Positions 47,466 through 57,192 are shown, numbered from the stretch's first letter. The stretch is DNA of 64,000 nt from Actinomycetes bacterium (GCA_021841935.1 JAKCDL010000003.1:62001-126000), one strand, 5' to 3'. Numbers and translations: made by a program. The notes: a model not told the origin generated them from the sequence alone.

Positions 47466-47871
47466 GACCTTTGTACGTGGAAGCGTACGTAGATCGGTGC
47501 GTATCAAGCGATCTGCTGAGGACGTATGGGAAGTAGTCGGTGATCCGAAACGGATTACTGAGTGGTTTCCAGGCATCGTCTCTGCCAAGGTCGATGGCGA
47601 TAGACGTGTCGTCACTACGGTATCTGGTCTACCGATGCCCGAGCAGATCTTAACGATTGATCATTCACTACGGCGGTTCCAATACCGCATCACAACACCG
47701 ATATTCAAAGAGCACCTTTCTACAATCGACGTAATCGACATGGAGGATGAGACCGCACTTGCGATCTACTCCGTCGATGCCGAGCCAGCAATGATGGCAA
47801 TTGTCATCGGCGCCAGTGGAGGAAATGCCTTAGAACAACTCAAGAAAATAATGGAGGTAGAGCAGCCATAA
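47455..47871 (+). CDS. SRPBCC (START/Bet v1-like) family protein
   Basis: The protein has 138 residues from ATG 47455, with AGGAGG five bases upstream; a GTG six bases earlier is the alternative. The SRPBCC landmarks VRIKRSAEDVWEVVGDPKRI and EWFPGIVSAKVDGD, near the N-terminus, precede a beta-rich central part and a C-terminal helix GNALEQLKKIMEVE. Such proteins form a hydrophobic cavity for lipids or aromatics; some act as polyketide cyclases. Its stop overlaps the sulfatase start by one base (TAATG), so the pair forms an operon under operator A. Confidence 0.82.
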   Translation: MTNKTFVRGSVRRSVRIKRSAEDVWEVVGDPKRITEWFPGIVSAKVDGDRRVVTTVSGLPMPEQILTIDHSLRRFQYRITTPIFKEHLSTIDVIDMEDETALAIYSVDAEPAMMAIVIGASGGNALEQLKKIMEVEQP

Positions 47872-49418
47872 TGGGACGTAAAATACTCCTCGTCACAACC
47901 GACCAGCAGCGATACGATACCCTAGGCTGCAATGGCGGGAAGATCGCACGAACTCCTGTCGTCGATAACCTGGCAAGCGCAGGGATCCGTTTCGAGCGAG
48001 CGGTTCCACAGTCCGTAGTCTGTATGCCTTCGCGATCGACGATCCTGACCGGTCAACACCCGGCGACCCATGGGGTATGGATGAACGGTGTACCTCTGCC
48101 CAGTAATGCTCCATCGGTTGCCGAGCTCCTTCGACGGAGTGGCTATCGCACTGCACTAATCGGCAAGGCGCACTTCGAGCCCTACCTCGATCCATTTGTG
48201 CGCTTTCAGGAGAACCAACTCGGCTGGTCAGGAGAGACCTCTGTTGCTGGCGGGAGTCACCGAGGTTTCGAGCATCTCGAGTTCGCTACCCACGGTGTAC
48301 AGGGGATGCTGCACTATACGAAGTGGCTTCGTGAGCATCACCCGGCGACGATTGACGGCTTCTATCAGGTGCTCGACTCCTCGCTCGCGGTGAGCGCTTT
48401 GGGAGGTGGCGCAACCTCCGCTCCTCAAGTGAAGATGAATCCGATACCGCGAGAGTGGTACCACACCGACTGGGTTGCTGACCGTACTGTTGCGTGGCTC
48501 GACTCATTGGGTAACGATACAGACTGGTTCTGTTGGATGAGTTTCCCCGACCCACATCATCCCTGGGACCCGCCTCAGTCGGAGACTTCGCGTATCGACT
48601 GGCGAGAGGTGCCACTACCGGTCGGATACAGTGAGAATTCATCTGAGCGGGAGGCGATCCTCGACGCTAAGCCGCGTCACTGGAGGATGTGGTACGACGG
48701 TTCACTAGTATCGAACTACGAGGCCCCAGCGACATGGGCCCCCGCTTCACTGACTGCGGATCAGCTGCGAGAGGTGACAGCTCTCAATGCGGTCGAAGTC
48801 GAGCTCATCGATGAGGCGCTCGGCAAGGTATTGCAGGCGATCGAGGCACGAGGGTGGGGTCAGGATCTCGATGTGATCTTCACAACCGATCACGGCGAAC
48901 TTGGTGGCGACTTCGGCCTAATGTTCAAGGGCCCCTATCACGTAGATGCGTTGATGCGACTGCCGCTTATCTGGCGGCCAGCCCCCTCAAGTGGCACGAG
49001 GCCCTCCATTGTCTCGTCCCCGGTAGGCCTCGTGGATCTTGCCCCCACCCTCTGTTCTATCGCATCCATCGAAGCACCGACCTGGATGCAGGGCCGAACG
49101 CTCCCGGTCGATGACGACGACGCCTCCAGCCGTGACATCACCGAACAGCTGACAGTGTGGGACAGCGATCTCTTTGGAGTCGACCTCCACCTGCGTACAA
49201 TCACCTTAGGGCGCTGGGTTTGTACCGTCTACCTTCCCGGTTTCGTTCACGACGGAACTGAGGGAGAACTCTACGATCTCGTCTCCGATCCACGCCAACG
49301 CAGTAACCTTTGGTCAGACCCCGCCTATCGAAGCACTCGAGAGGATCTTGTTCATCGGCTCCGAGAGATACTTCCCAAGGAGAGAACACCGAAGCTCCCG
49401 CTCGAGAGCCCGGTTTGA
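47871..49418 (+). CDS. Sulfatase (type I, Cys-type formylglycine)
   Basis: The protein has 515 residues. Metal-binding TTDQQRYDTLG at the N-terminus and the maturation motif C51-MPSR, where the Cys becomes formylglycine, are followed by STILTGQHP, the catalytic LIGKAHFEP and FTTDHGELGGDFG with Asp/His ligands. It resembles the arylsulfatase/phosphonate monoester hydrolase branch. There is no signal peptide, so it is cytoplasmic. Activation needs a formylglycine-generating enzyme not present in the window. It is coupled to the SRPBCC gene, which suggests desulfation of a hydrophobic sulfate ester. Confidence 0.9.
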   Translation: MGRKILLVTTDQQRYDTLGCNGGKIARTPVVDNLASAGIRFERAVPQSVVCMPSRSTILTGQHPATHGVWMNGVPLPSNAPSVAELLRRSGYRTALIGKAHFEPYLDPFVRFQENQLGWSGETSVAGGSHRGFEHLEFATHGVQGMLHYTKWLREHHPATIDGFYQVLDSSLAVSALGGGATSAPQVKMNPIPREWYHTDWVADRTVAWLDSLGNDTDWFCWMSFPDPHHPWDPPQSETSRIDWREVPLPVGYSENSSEREAILDAKPRHWRMWYDGSLVSNYEAPATWAPASLTADQLREVTALNAVEVELIDEALGKVLQAIEARGWGQDLDVIFTTDHGELGGDFGLMFKGPYHVDALMRLPLIWRPAPSSGTRPSIVSSPVGLVDLAPTLCSIASIEAPTWMQGRTLPVDDDDASSRDITEQLTVWDSDLFGVDLHLRTITLGRWVCTVYLPGFVHDGTEGELYDLVSDPRQRSNLWSDPAYRSTREDLVHRLREILPKERTPKLPLESPV

Positions 49419-49978
49419 TGTAGCGCTGTGAGGACGGTGGCCCACGTCGGAACCAAATGTCCGCAGGTGATCTCGGAGTCATCGGGGCTACATGACCGGA
49501 TACGAAGCCTCCGGTCAGTTGTTGAACGGGGACGATGTGGATCTGGAAGCCCTTAACCTAACCGACGGTACCGAGCTGGGACGTGTCGACTCCGAGGCCG
49601 AAATGCAGTCGGTGATCTCTCCAACTCCGGCGGGCGAGGGCACTATCTTCTCCTGTGCGTTCTTCTCGATGACTCGAGAACGGGTAGTGAGTTGACTACT
49701 ACCGGAAGCGCCCATCCTCTAAATCGCTCGGCGTTCGAGAGGGCGGTTCGTTACTGACGGATTACACAACGAAGGTTGAAAATTTACTGACGAGAGCAGT
49801 CATGATCGACACCCAAACTGGTTTCCAAGCCGGTCATACTAGATTCCTAAACACTAATCGTCGACCGACAGGAAATTAACCACCATCGTAATGAAGCGGC
49901 GAGTTACTACAAAACGCTGCGAATCTCCCGGCGGCTCGCACCACTGGTGTTCCGTGTAGTTGGTTGCGAGCTAGAAAA
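49419..49978. other. Gene-free spacer between convergent sulfatases
   Basis: About 560 bases. Overlapping short frames near 49492-49715 on both strands have no ribosome-binding site or recognisable motif. Nothing else is seen. Confidence 0.5.
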
Positions 49979-52234
49979 CTACTCCCGAGTGAACTCGGCG
50001 TGTGCGAGCGCCGTTAGATCCTCCTGACTTTCGCGCCCGAAGCTTCGCACAGTTACCTTCCTTAGCTCACACTGGAAGGGAAACGGTGCCTGATAGTCGC
50101 CAACGATCGGAGAGAGGCGATCGAGGCCGATGTCAGTTCCGATCGAGCCGAGCATTCGCACGATTCTCGGCACCTCAGCACTGGCGAGATCGCGATCGTC
50201 GACGGCGATAGTGAGGACTCCGCCCTGTCCGGCTCGTCGTAGACGGGCGGATAGGACATGTCGGCCCTGGGTAAGAGTGAGTGGGGCTGAGACCCTGGTG
50301 ATGTGACCCAAGGCGTTGTAAGCGAAGATTAGCTCGCCATCATCGACGAAAAAGACTTGCCCGACGTTCGTGCTCCCGCGTGCGTAAATGACGCCCTGAG
50401 GCGATTGATTGTCGACGATGATATCGGCCGTGATCAGCCAGGAGCGACCACCGAGTGCCGGCGAGACATCGGATGGGATGTGGCTTAGAGGAGGATAGAA
50501 CACCCAGGTGTCCGGCCCGTGAGGAGAGGGTGGTCGAGGGCCGAGCCCGAAGAGCTCGATCCCTCGGTCGTCGAGGGGGAGGACGCCCTTCTCGCCTGCC
50601 TCCGCCCACCACGTCTCCACGAGTTCGCAAAGCTTTGCCGGCAGTTGCTCGGCGAGGTCGTTGCATTCGGAGAAGTCGGTAGAGAGATCGTAGAGCTCCC
50701 ATTGATCTTCGTCGAAGTCGGTGCCGGAGCGATGGTGAGTGACCGCTTTGAAACCGTCCTTCCATAGCCCACGGTGACCAACCTGTTCGAAGTATTGAAC
50801 CGATCGCGCGGGAGGGGCAGAGGAGTTCTCGATGATCGGGAGGAGCGACCTGCCATGGATGGGAAGCTGTGGCCGCCCGGCAAGCATCACCGGTGCCTCA
50901 TATCCAAGAGCATCGAGGATGGTAGGTGCGATATCTACCGCGTGACAGAATTGCGTGCGGATCGCCCCTGGATCACTGATGTGTCCACTCCAGCTCACGA
51001 TCAGCGGGTCCCGAACGCCGCCGCCATGGGTGTTCTGCTTGTACCACTTGAGCGGAGTGTTGCCCGCCTGTGCCCAACCCCAAGGAATATTCGAGTGAGA
51101 GCTTGGGCCGCCGATGTCATCAAGGTCGTTATCGACGATCGCCTCGATGTCCTCAGGTATGGCGTTGAAGAAGCTGAACTCGTCTCTTACCCCGTAAGGT
51201 CCACCCTCCTGGCTGGCGCCGTTATCTGAGAGAAGCACGATCAAGGTGTTCTCCCGAAGGCCGCTATCCTCCAAGAAGGTGATCAACCTTCCTATCTGTT
51301 CATCGGTGTGCTCGAGCATCGCTGCGAAGGCCTCCTGAAGCTTCGCGGCAAATCGCTGCTGTGCGGAGGTGAGCTCGTCCCAGGGGATCACTCCGGGGTT
51401 CCGCGGTGCCAGTTGGGTGTCTGGAGGAACGATGCCCATTTCAAGTTGTCGAATGAACCACTCCGTCCGCGTGTCGTCGTAGCCCGAATCGAATGCTCCC
51501 CTCCAACGCTGACGATACTCGAGCGGCGACTGGTGTGGTGAATGCATTGCACCGAACGCCAGGTAAAGAAAGAATGGTCGATCCGGCCGAATCGAGATAA
51601 GGTCGTGGATCCAGGAGATCGAGTGGTCGACGATGTCCTCGCTGACGTGATAGTCCCGCCCCGGCACGTTCGGCGGGTCGACGTGATGATTGTCGTGTGT
51701 TAGCTCAGGGTGGAACTGATCCGTCTCTCCCTGGAGGAAGCCATAGTAACGGTCGAAGCCCTTCTGCAAGGGCCAGTTGTCGTGGGGTCCGGCCGCAGAT
51801 GTCTCGGACATCGGTGCCAAATGCCATTTCCCAACGGCGTAGGTGGCATACCCTTTCTCTCGAAGTATCTCGGCGATCGTTCCTGCCTCAGGAGCGATGC
51901 CGCCGGTCATATTGGGATAGCCAGTATTCCAGTTCGACACACCCCGCATTCCCACACTGTGATGGTTGCGCCCCGTCAGAAGGCACGCGCGCGTTGGGGA
52001 GCAGAGTGCTGTTGTGTGGAAGGAGTTGAACCGGAGCCCTGAGTGCGCTAACCGATCGATGTGGGGTGTACGCAGTGTAGATCCGTAGCAACCAAGATGG
52101 GCAAACCCGGTATCGTCCAGAACGACCATTACGACATTCTGTCGACCTGATGGAGGATAGGGCTCACCCCAGTCAGGAGTTGACTCGCGGTAGGTACGTC
52201 CGATCGTACCCCTGAACGTCCGATTCATTCCCAT
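49979..52234 (-). CDS. Arylsulfatase (type I, Cys-type formylglycine)
   Basis: The protein has 751 residues. VMVVLDDTGFAHLGCYG carries the metal-binding Asp pair (40-41), then the maturation site C78-SPTR in ALCSPTRACLLTGRNHH, KWHLAP, the metal-binding LLSDNGASQEGG (about 330), and HGGGVRDPLIVSW with the catalytic His. The C-terminal 180 residues form a beta-sandwich-like domain (SPALGGRSW onward). Length and order match the large arylsulfatase family that acts on aryl and alkyl sulfates. There is no signal peptide. ATG start with GGAAGG seven bases upstream. It is divergent from the TetR gene. The GC content of its 3' part is very high (42 of 60 in 50521-50580). Confidence 0.92.
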   Translation of the reverse strand: MGMNRTFRGTIGRTYRESTPDWGEPYPPSGRQNVVMVVLDDTGFAHLGCYGSTLRTPHIDRLAHSGLRFNSFHTTALCSPTRACLLTGRNHHSVGMRGVSNWNTGYPNMTGGIAPEAGTIAEILREKGYATYAVGKWHLAPMSETSAAGPHDNWPLQKGFDRYYGFLQGETDQFHPELTHDNHHVDPPNVPGRDYHVSEDIVDHSISWIHDLISIRPDRPFFLYLAFGAMHSPHQSPLEYRQRWRGAFDSGYDDTRTEWFIRQLEMGIVPPDTQLAPRNPGVIPWDELTSAQQRFAAKLQEAFAAMLEHTDEQIGRLITFLEDSGLRENTLIVLLSDNGASQEGGPYGVRDEFSFFNAIPEDIEAIVDNDLDDIGGPSSHSNIPWGWAQAGNTPLKWYKQNTHGGGVRDPLIVSWSGHISDPGAIRTQFCHAVDIAPTILDALGYEAPVMLAGRPQLPIHGRSLLPIIENSSAPPARSVQYFEQVGHRGLWKDGFKAVTHHRSGTDFDEDQWELYDLSTDFSECNDLAEQLPAKLCELVETWWAEAGEKGVLPLDDRGIELFGLGPRPPSPHGPDTWVFYPPLSHIPSDVSPALGGRSWLITADIIVDNQSPQGVIYARGSTNVGQVFFVDDGELIFAYNALGHITRVSAPLTLTQGRHVLSARLRRAGQGGVLTIAVDDRDLASAEVPRIVRMLGSIGTDIGLDRLSPIVGDYQAPFPFQCELRKVTVRSFGRESQEDLTALAHAEFTRE

Positions 52235-52432
52235 GAAGCGTCCTTCCCCCGTATCTCACCTAATGATGTCGTACCCGCGCGCAGCGACCTGTCAGGCCTT
52301 CTTTACAAGGTCATTCGTAGACATGCTTCTCCATCCTGCGCGAGCTTTGGCCGAGTTGTGAGCACTCAAAGTACTTCCTTTTGAATGACTAGATTCCACG
52401 GCACAAAGTCTTGAAACACAATTGCAGATCCC

Positions 52433-52466
52433 GTAACATATTGGCAGTGCTAATGACATATGTTAC
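52433..52466. promoter_or_regulatory. Inverted repeat GTAACATAT-N16-ATATGTTAC, probable TetR operator
   Basis: Exact 9-base arms (52433-52441 and 52458-52466) lie in the divergent region between the arylsulfatase and the tetR-like gene. The right part also forms a near-palindrome TGACATATGTTACA. Its position fits control of both genes by the adjacent TetR protein. Confidence 0.55.
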
Positions 52467-52654
52467 AGTAAGAAGAGCAAAAAAGCAATCGTATCTCTTT
52501 TGGGATTGATCATTGAACTGGAGGCGCACCTCGCACTATGAGCGTGCGCACTAGGTTGTAAATTTGGCGTCAACGTGGCGCACAATCCCTAATAGCCACT
52601 TGGTGCGGTGTTTGGATTGGCTAGTGCCAAAACCAGCGAATTCGAGGGAGCAAC

Positions 52655-53287
52655 ATGACGAACAGTGCTACAACAGATGATCCTGCACGCAGTAGTGGTC
52701 TCGATGGACGCCACGCGCGTTACGAAGCGAACCGGCTCCTCGTGCTCGATGCCTTACTTGACCTCTACTACGAGGGGAACCTCTCTCCCTCTTCTCTTCA
52801 AATCTCACAGCGGGCAGGACTATCACCGAGGTCCCTCTTTCGGTACTTTGACGACCTAGAAGACTTGGTTCGCTCCGCCGTCAAGAGGGAGTTTGAGCGT
52901 ATAGGGACCGAGCTCGAGTGGTCGACACCAAGCGGAACCCTTTCGGAGCGCGCTCGAGTGGTGAGCGAATGGCGAGCAAGGCTCTTTGACACAACCGGTT
53001 GGGTTGGGGTCGTTGCTCGGATCAACGAACATTCAAACCGTCAGATGGCTGCCGAACTATCCGAGGGTCGGCTGAAAACTAGGCAAATAATCGAAGATGC
53101 CTTCGCTGTTGAGTTCTCCGACCTTGATCCGAGCACTCACATGCACCTTCTAGCCGCTATCGATACCGCCACTTCCTTCGAGGCCTATCGTCTGTTGAGA
53201 TATGACATTGGGCTGACTCGGTCTTCCGCGGTCGCGATAATGGCGACGACAATTCGTTCAATCCTGGAGAAGAAAGAGAACTTCTAA
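52655..53287 (+). CDS. TetR/AcrR-family transcriptional regulator
   Basis: The protein has 210 residues. The N-terminal HTH (about residues 28-72) reads LDALLDLYYEGNLSPSSLQI, then SQRAGLSPRSLFRYFDDLED, the typical TetR helix-turn-helix. The rest is a helical ligand-binding domain. ATG start with AGGGAG upstream. Its stop overlaps the dehalogenase ATG by one base (TAATG), so the regulator and enzyme are co-translated; it probably senses the dehalogenase substrate. Confidence 0.9.
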   Translation: MTNSATTDDPARSSGLDGRHARYEANRLLVLDALLDLYYEGNLSPSSLQISQRAGLSPRSLFRYFDDLEDLVRSAVKREFERIGTELEWSTPSGTLSERARVVSEWRARLFDTTGWVGVVARINEHSNRQMAAELSEGRLKTRQIIEDAFAVEFSDLDPSTHMHLLAAIDTATSFEAYRLLRYDIGLTRSSAVAIMATTIRSILEKKENF

Positions 53288-54204
53288 TGCACGTAATGAG
53301 GACGCCAGATGCATTTTTCAACTCGCTTGAGAGCTTCAACTTCGCTCCGCACTACGAAGAACTCTCCGTGGCAGAGGTTGGGGCGCTGCGAGCCCACTTC
53401 CTCGACGAGGGGCCGCACAATGGTGAAGTGGTGCTCCTCATGCACGGCGAGCCCTCATGGAGCTACCTTTATCGAAAGGTGATTCCTCCCTTGGTGGAAA
53501 GGGGTTTTAGGTGCATCGCGCCTGATTTAATTGGCTTTGGGAGATCAGACAAGCCATCCGACTTCGCGGACTACACGTACGCCCGGCACGTGAGCTGGAT
53601 GGAGGAGTTGCTCATCCATAGACTCGAACTTGACAACATCACGCTGTTCTGTCAGGACTGGGGAGGGCTCATTGGCCTTAGGTTGGTAGCGGCGTACCCC
53701 GAACGTTTTGCACGAGTCATCGTCTCCAACACAGGGCTTCCAACAGGTGACCAGCCGATGTCAAAGGCATTCATGGCCTGGCAGGAGTACTCTCAAACTG
53801 CTAAGGAATTCAACGTAGGAGGGATCATCAAAGGTGGCTGCGTGACCAACCTTTCGCCGGAGATCGTCGCGGCATACAATGCTCCGTTTCCAGACGATAC
53901 ATACAAGGCGGGTGCACGAGTGCTCCCGTCACTCGTCCCTACTCGTCCCATGGATCCTGCTTCGGATGCCAATCGCGCGGCTTGGGATGTTCTAAAAGGT
54001 TTCAAACGTCCATTCATCTGCGCCTTCAGCGACTCCGATCCGATCACGAGTGGAGGCGGCAACGTCTTCCGTAAACTCGTGCCAGGCTGTGCTAGCGTTG
54101 ACCACATAACGATCGCCGGGGGGGGACACTTTGTACAAGAGGATCATCCCGAAGAGGTGGCAGCTATCATTGCATCTGCCATCGAGCGATATCCGATCAA
54201 CTGA
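53287..54204 (+). CDS. Haloalkane dehalogenase, HLD-I-like
   Basis: The protein has 305 residues. Catalytic features: oxyanion-side HGEPSWSYLYRK (Glu54), nucleophile Asp124 in FCQDWGG with halide-binding Trp125, acid FSDSDPIT (Asp249/Asp251) and base His281 in GGGHFVQED. The Asp124-Trp125 pair falls at the same numbering as in DhlA, and the acid after the sixth core strand fits subfamily I. It hydrolyses carbon-halogen bonds to alcohols in the cytoplasm. Epoxide hydrolases share the fold, but the DWGG/Glu54 combination favours a dehalogenase. It is coupled to the upstream TetR gene. Confidence 0.88.
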   Translation: MHVMRTPDAFFNSLESFNFAPHYEELSVAEVGALRAHFLDEGPHNGEVVLLMHGEPSWSYLYRKVIPPLVERGFRCIAPDLIGFGRSDKPSDFADYTYARHVSWMEELLIHRLELDNITLFCQDWGGLIGLRLVAAYPERFARVIVSNTGLPTGDQPMSKAFMAWQEYSQTAKEFNVGGIIKGGCVTNLSPEIVAAYNAPFPDDTYKAGARVLPSLVPTRPMDPASDANRAAWDVLKGFKRPFICAFSDSDPITSGGGNVFRKLVPGCASVDHITIAGGGHFVQEDHPEEVAAIIASAIERYPIN

Positions 54205-54555
54205 GGCCTATCGAAGGCTCCAACCTGCAGTTCAGCCCATCAAATCTGGGAGTGAGAACTGCTTGCTATCCACTCGCCTTAGTGTTCAGCACGGCGATTC
54301 AGACCCCAACTTACATCCAGCTCTACCGACGAGCGGCAAGGTGAGGCGAGCGCCTCTGTAAATAACCCATTTGGTCGCAGTGGTATAGCAGTTGGCAATA
54401 GCGCCTCCATTAGGGTCTCATAACAGTTAGCTGGCGTCCACAGCTAACCCATCAAAATACCTGCCGATAGTAGGGTTCTTGGAGCCGTAGCGCCTGCGAA
54501 CGGGCTCGGTGAGTTGTACAAATTAAGCGTAGGATGTAGAGCCATCCAAGGCACC
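54205..54555. other. Gene-free spacer
   Basis: About 350 bases between the convergent dehalogenase and MFS genes; no gene or hairpin recognised. Confidence 0.4.
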
Positions 54556-56547
54556 TTATGACAATTGCAGTGACTCGATCTCGGATTGAATAAGCGCCTC
54601 GTGCGCCACCTCATCCTCCAATGCCCTCTTGGGGCTCCAGCGACCCTTCATGAGTGGCACGGTCAGAATGAAAAAGATATTGGAAGCGAAACAGATCCAG
54701 TACCAGTTCTTCCATTGGTTCGGACTCTGTTGAGCCGCACTCTGCACCGCCACTGCATGCGCCTCAAGATAAGCAAGTTGTGGTGCCGCTTGTTCGAGAG
54801 AGGTAAGTTGAGTGGCATAGGCGGCCACTTGTTTGAACTGAACCGCGTAGGCGTTAATCTCGTGGAGCTGTGCCGCATAGGGCTTCACCTCAAGAAGGAT
54901 CGGTGCGATAGAAATTAGATCTCTGATCGTTGTTCGGTTCGCCTCGATCGTTTTGAGAATTTCAACCCCTGTAGCTCCTCCCCCAGCTGCCGTAACGGCC
55001 TGTGCCATTAGCGCTGGAGGAACCGTTGCAGGGTTCGAGTACTGCGAGAGCTGACCGAAGATGACTGGGTGTGACTCCATGACGGAGAGCTCCAACTCAA
55101 ATTTCTGAGCCTGTTCGAGTTGAATCTTATATTTAGAGGCGAGCGCGATAATGCTCCGATGAGTTCGTGCGAACCTTACAAGTGAGGCGTGCGTGCGTAC
55201 AAACGTCACGACCCCCGGGTGAGCCTTGACAAAGGCGACATCTGGAGCGTACTTTATGGCGTAGGTCCGAACCTGCGGGCCGTAGTTCACAAGCGGGGTG
55301 ACTGAGTTCACCACAAATGGCAGCAGTAGAAACGAGACGAAGACGACGAAACGAAGACACCAGCCCCAAACTGCGAGACCGTGGGCCGTCAAGGCTGGAT
55401 TGCGAGCCTCTATTGTTTCGGTAAAGCTCGCCATCCATGGTGCTTGAGCTACCGCCGCGAAGAGAGCGATCCCAGCTAGTAGACCGGCGGCTTCGTAGTA
55501 GCTGGTCGGCCTACCGAGCCGCACTAAAAAGAAGATTGTAATGATGGCTCCACCCACCGCGCCAACGATCATGATCGGCTTTCGAACTCTAAGCCGATCA
55601 GAAATGACGCCGACGACAATGAGAGCGAGGGCGTCGACACCCCACTGCCAGTTAGCGATTCCATTGGCATCCTTGAGGGAAAAGCCAAAGATAGTCGTCA
55701 ATAGAATCGTTCCGAAACCCACTGAGGTGTAGTAAGTGAGAAGTCGAACGGCGATAGCCAGCGACGAGAGGATAATATCCGGCTTGATAATCTGCCGCCA
55801 TGGGTGCGAGAGACTTGCTCCAACGTCGATCCCCTTCGCGCGAGCCTCGATAAGGATACGATCCTTCATCGACACCATAAGCTGATCGCGTAAGCCCGGT
55901 GACAGCTCTCTAAGCCATAAGAGTGCGATCAAAAAAACGACTAATCCGATGAGCCCTGAAATGCGGTATTCGTGTTGCCAGGAGGTGCTGGAAGTGATGG
56001 TCAGGGATCCTACCAACGATACGATCAAGCTTCCGACCACAGGCCCTGTAGTCCAAAGTCCCATGGCAGTCGCGCGCCCTGTTTGAGGAGAGAAATCTCG
56101 GATAAGCGCTGGTGTAGCTACCAACGTGATTCCTTCGACAACTGTCACCACGAAGGTCGCAATCACAAAAGATAACTTAGTGGACATTGCAGGAATGACA
56201 AATAGTGTCATAATTCCAGTCAGAAACAGCCCTGCGACTACGATGTTCACCCTACCGAGGCGATCCGACAGGCCAGCTACGAGTGAACCCACAGCACCCA
56301 AAAGATTACCGATCGCGATGGAGGTAACGTAGAAGGTGAAGCTCATGCTAAGTTTCGGGAGAAGCAAGGTGCTGACCGAACCACCGACGTAGGACTCGTA
56401 ATAGAGGGCAACGGTTGCTACGACGACAATCGCGAGCTGCGCTAACCGCTGTCGCGTCTCAGGGTAAGTATAGAGTTGGCGGTGGGTAAGTCCGTAGAAG
56501 ATACCAGACTGAGCGTCAATGTCACGATTAGTTAATCTGCCATCCAC
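54556..56547 (-). CDS. MFS transporter with a large periplasmic-type insert before the last helix
   Basis: The protein has 663 residues from GTG 56547, with AAGGGG six bases upstream; an upstream in-frame ATG at 56658 lacks one. The first TM lies near residue 38 (LAIVVVATVALYYESYV), and the MFS motif A appears as LSDRLGRVN. About eleven TM segments run to residue 414. A hydrophilic-to-amphipathic stretch of roughly 195 residues (416-611), rich in Ala, His and Gln and with repeating helical units (YAAQL, YAVQF, YATQL), precedes a final TM and an acidic tail. The insert is unlike classical MFS proteins. It is downstream of operator B and a decayed gene, so it may export or import the island's substrate. 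Confidence 0.85.
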   Translation of the reverse strand: MDGRLTNRDIDAQSGIFYGLTHRQLYTYPETRQRLAQLAIVVVATVALYYESYVGGSVSTLLLPKLSMSFTFYVTSIAIGNLLGAVGSLVAGLSDRLGRVNIVVAGLFLTGIMTLFVIPAMSTKLSFVIATFVVTVVEGITLVATPALIRDFSPQTGRATAMGLWTTGPVVGSLIVSLVGSLTITSSTSWQHEYRISGLIGLVVFLIALLWLRELSPGLRDQLMVSMKDRILIEARAKGIDVGASLSHPWRQIIKPDIILSSLAIAVRLLTYYTSVGFGTILLTTIFGFSLKDANGIANWQWGVDALALIVVGVISDRLRVRKPIMIVGAVGGAIITIFFLVRLGRPTSYYEAAGLLAGIALFAAVAQAPWMASFTETIEARNPALTAHGLAVWGWCLRFVVFVSFLLLPFVVNSVTPLVNYGPQVRTYAIKYAPDVAFVKAHPGVVTFVRTHASLVRFARTHRSIIALASKYKIQLEQAQKFELELSVMESHPVIFGQLSQYSNPATVPPALMAQAVTAAGGGATGVEILKTIEANRTTIRDLISIAPILLEVKPYAAQLHEINAYAVQFKQVAAYATQLTSLEQAAPQLAYLEAHAVAVQSAAQQSPNQWKNWYWICFASNIFFILTVPLMKGRWSPKRALEDEVAHEALIQSEIESLQLS

Positions 56548-56827
56548 TACTTGCCCCTTACTCGTTCGATATGAAGTAACGACACCGTAGGATATGCATT
56601 TAGGCCAACCCAAGAACAGCCGCCTATTAAACATTGCCACAAAGAAGCTAAACCGCATAAGTCCACTTGTTTATGCAAACTTCGTGGCTTCTGTGATAGA
56701 CGTAAGATGGCTTCCTCCAACAACAACAGGGGTGTCGACGCTTCCGGCTTCACTGAGGATAATCCTGTATCATTGACAACTCGAGCACTATTAAAATTAG
56801 CGACCGAGTCTGAGACCAGTTGGGCAA

Positions 56828-57192
56828 CTAGCACCTCGCGACACTCCTTCCAACGGGGCGACTCTGACAGCTGCCTCGCATTTGATGTATCGACTTGAAT
56901 GCACTAAGTGAAGCCCCAGGGTACAGGATCTCCTCGACGGAAGGAGCTTTCCTTTTCTTTACTATGGCCACGTTCATTCCATGACGCCCGGCTTCATCGA
57001 AGTGAATCCTTCTCTATCACGCCACCCATTTCGATAAGTGACCGATCCTCGCGCGGTGGAAGAGTAAGCGTGGATTGGAATCGCTCTTAGGTGACCGATG
57101 TAGTTGACGTACTTGAGTCCCATGGAGAACGCTCCTTCGTTCCAGGGTAAGAAGGTACCTCGCTTGAATCGCCGCACATCGAGTGCATCCAC
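56828..57192 (-). pseudogene. Probable decayed gene behind operator B
   Basis: A GTG at 57192 with a strong AGGAGG five bases upstream opens a 72-codon frame (RRFKRGTFLPWNEGAFSMG, LKYVNYIGHLRAIPIHAYSS) that ends at 56974. A second frame, overlapping as ATGA, continues (MNVAIVKKRKAPSVEEILYP) to a stop at 56828. Both look protein-like but neither matches a family I know. They could be two small genes, or one gene broken by a frameshift. In the left duplicate the equivalent start is followed at once by TAG. Confidence 0.4.

Noticed and set aside
49492-49715. Overlapping frames on both strands between the sulfatases
   Set aside because: No start signals or known motifs; which strand is coding, if any, cannot be decided.
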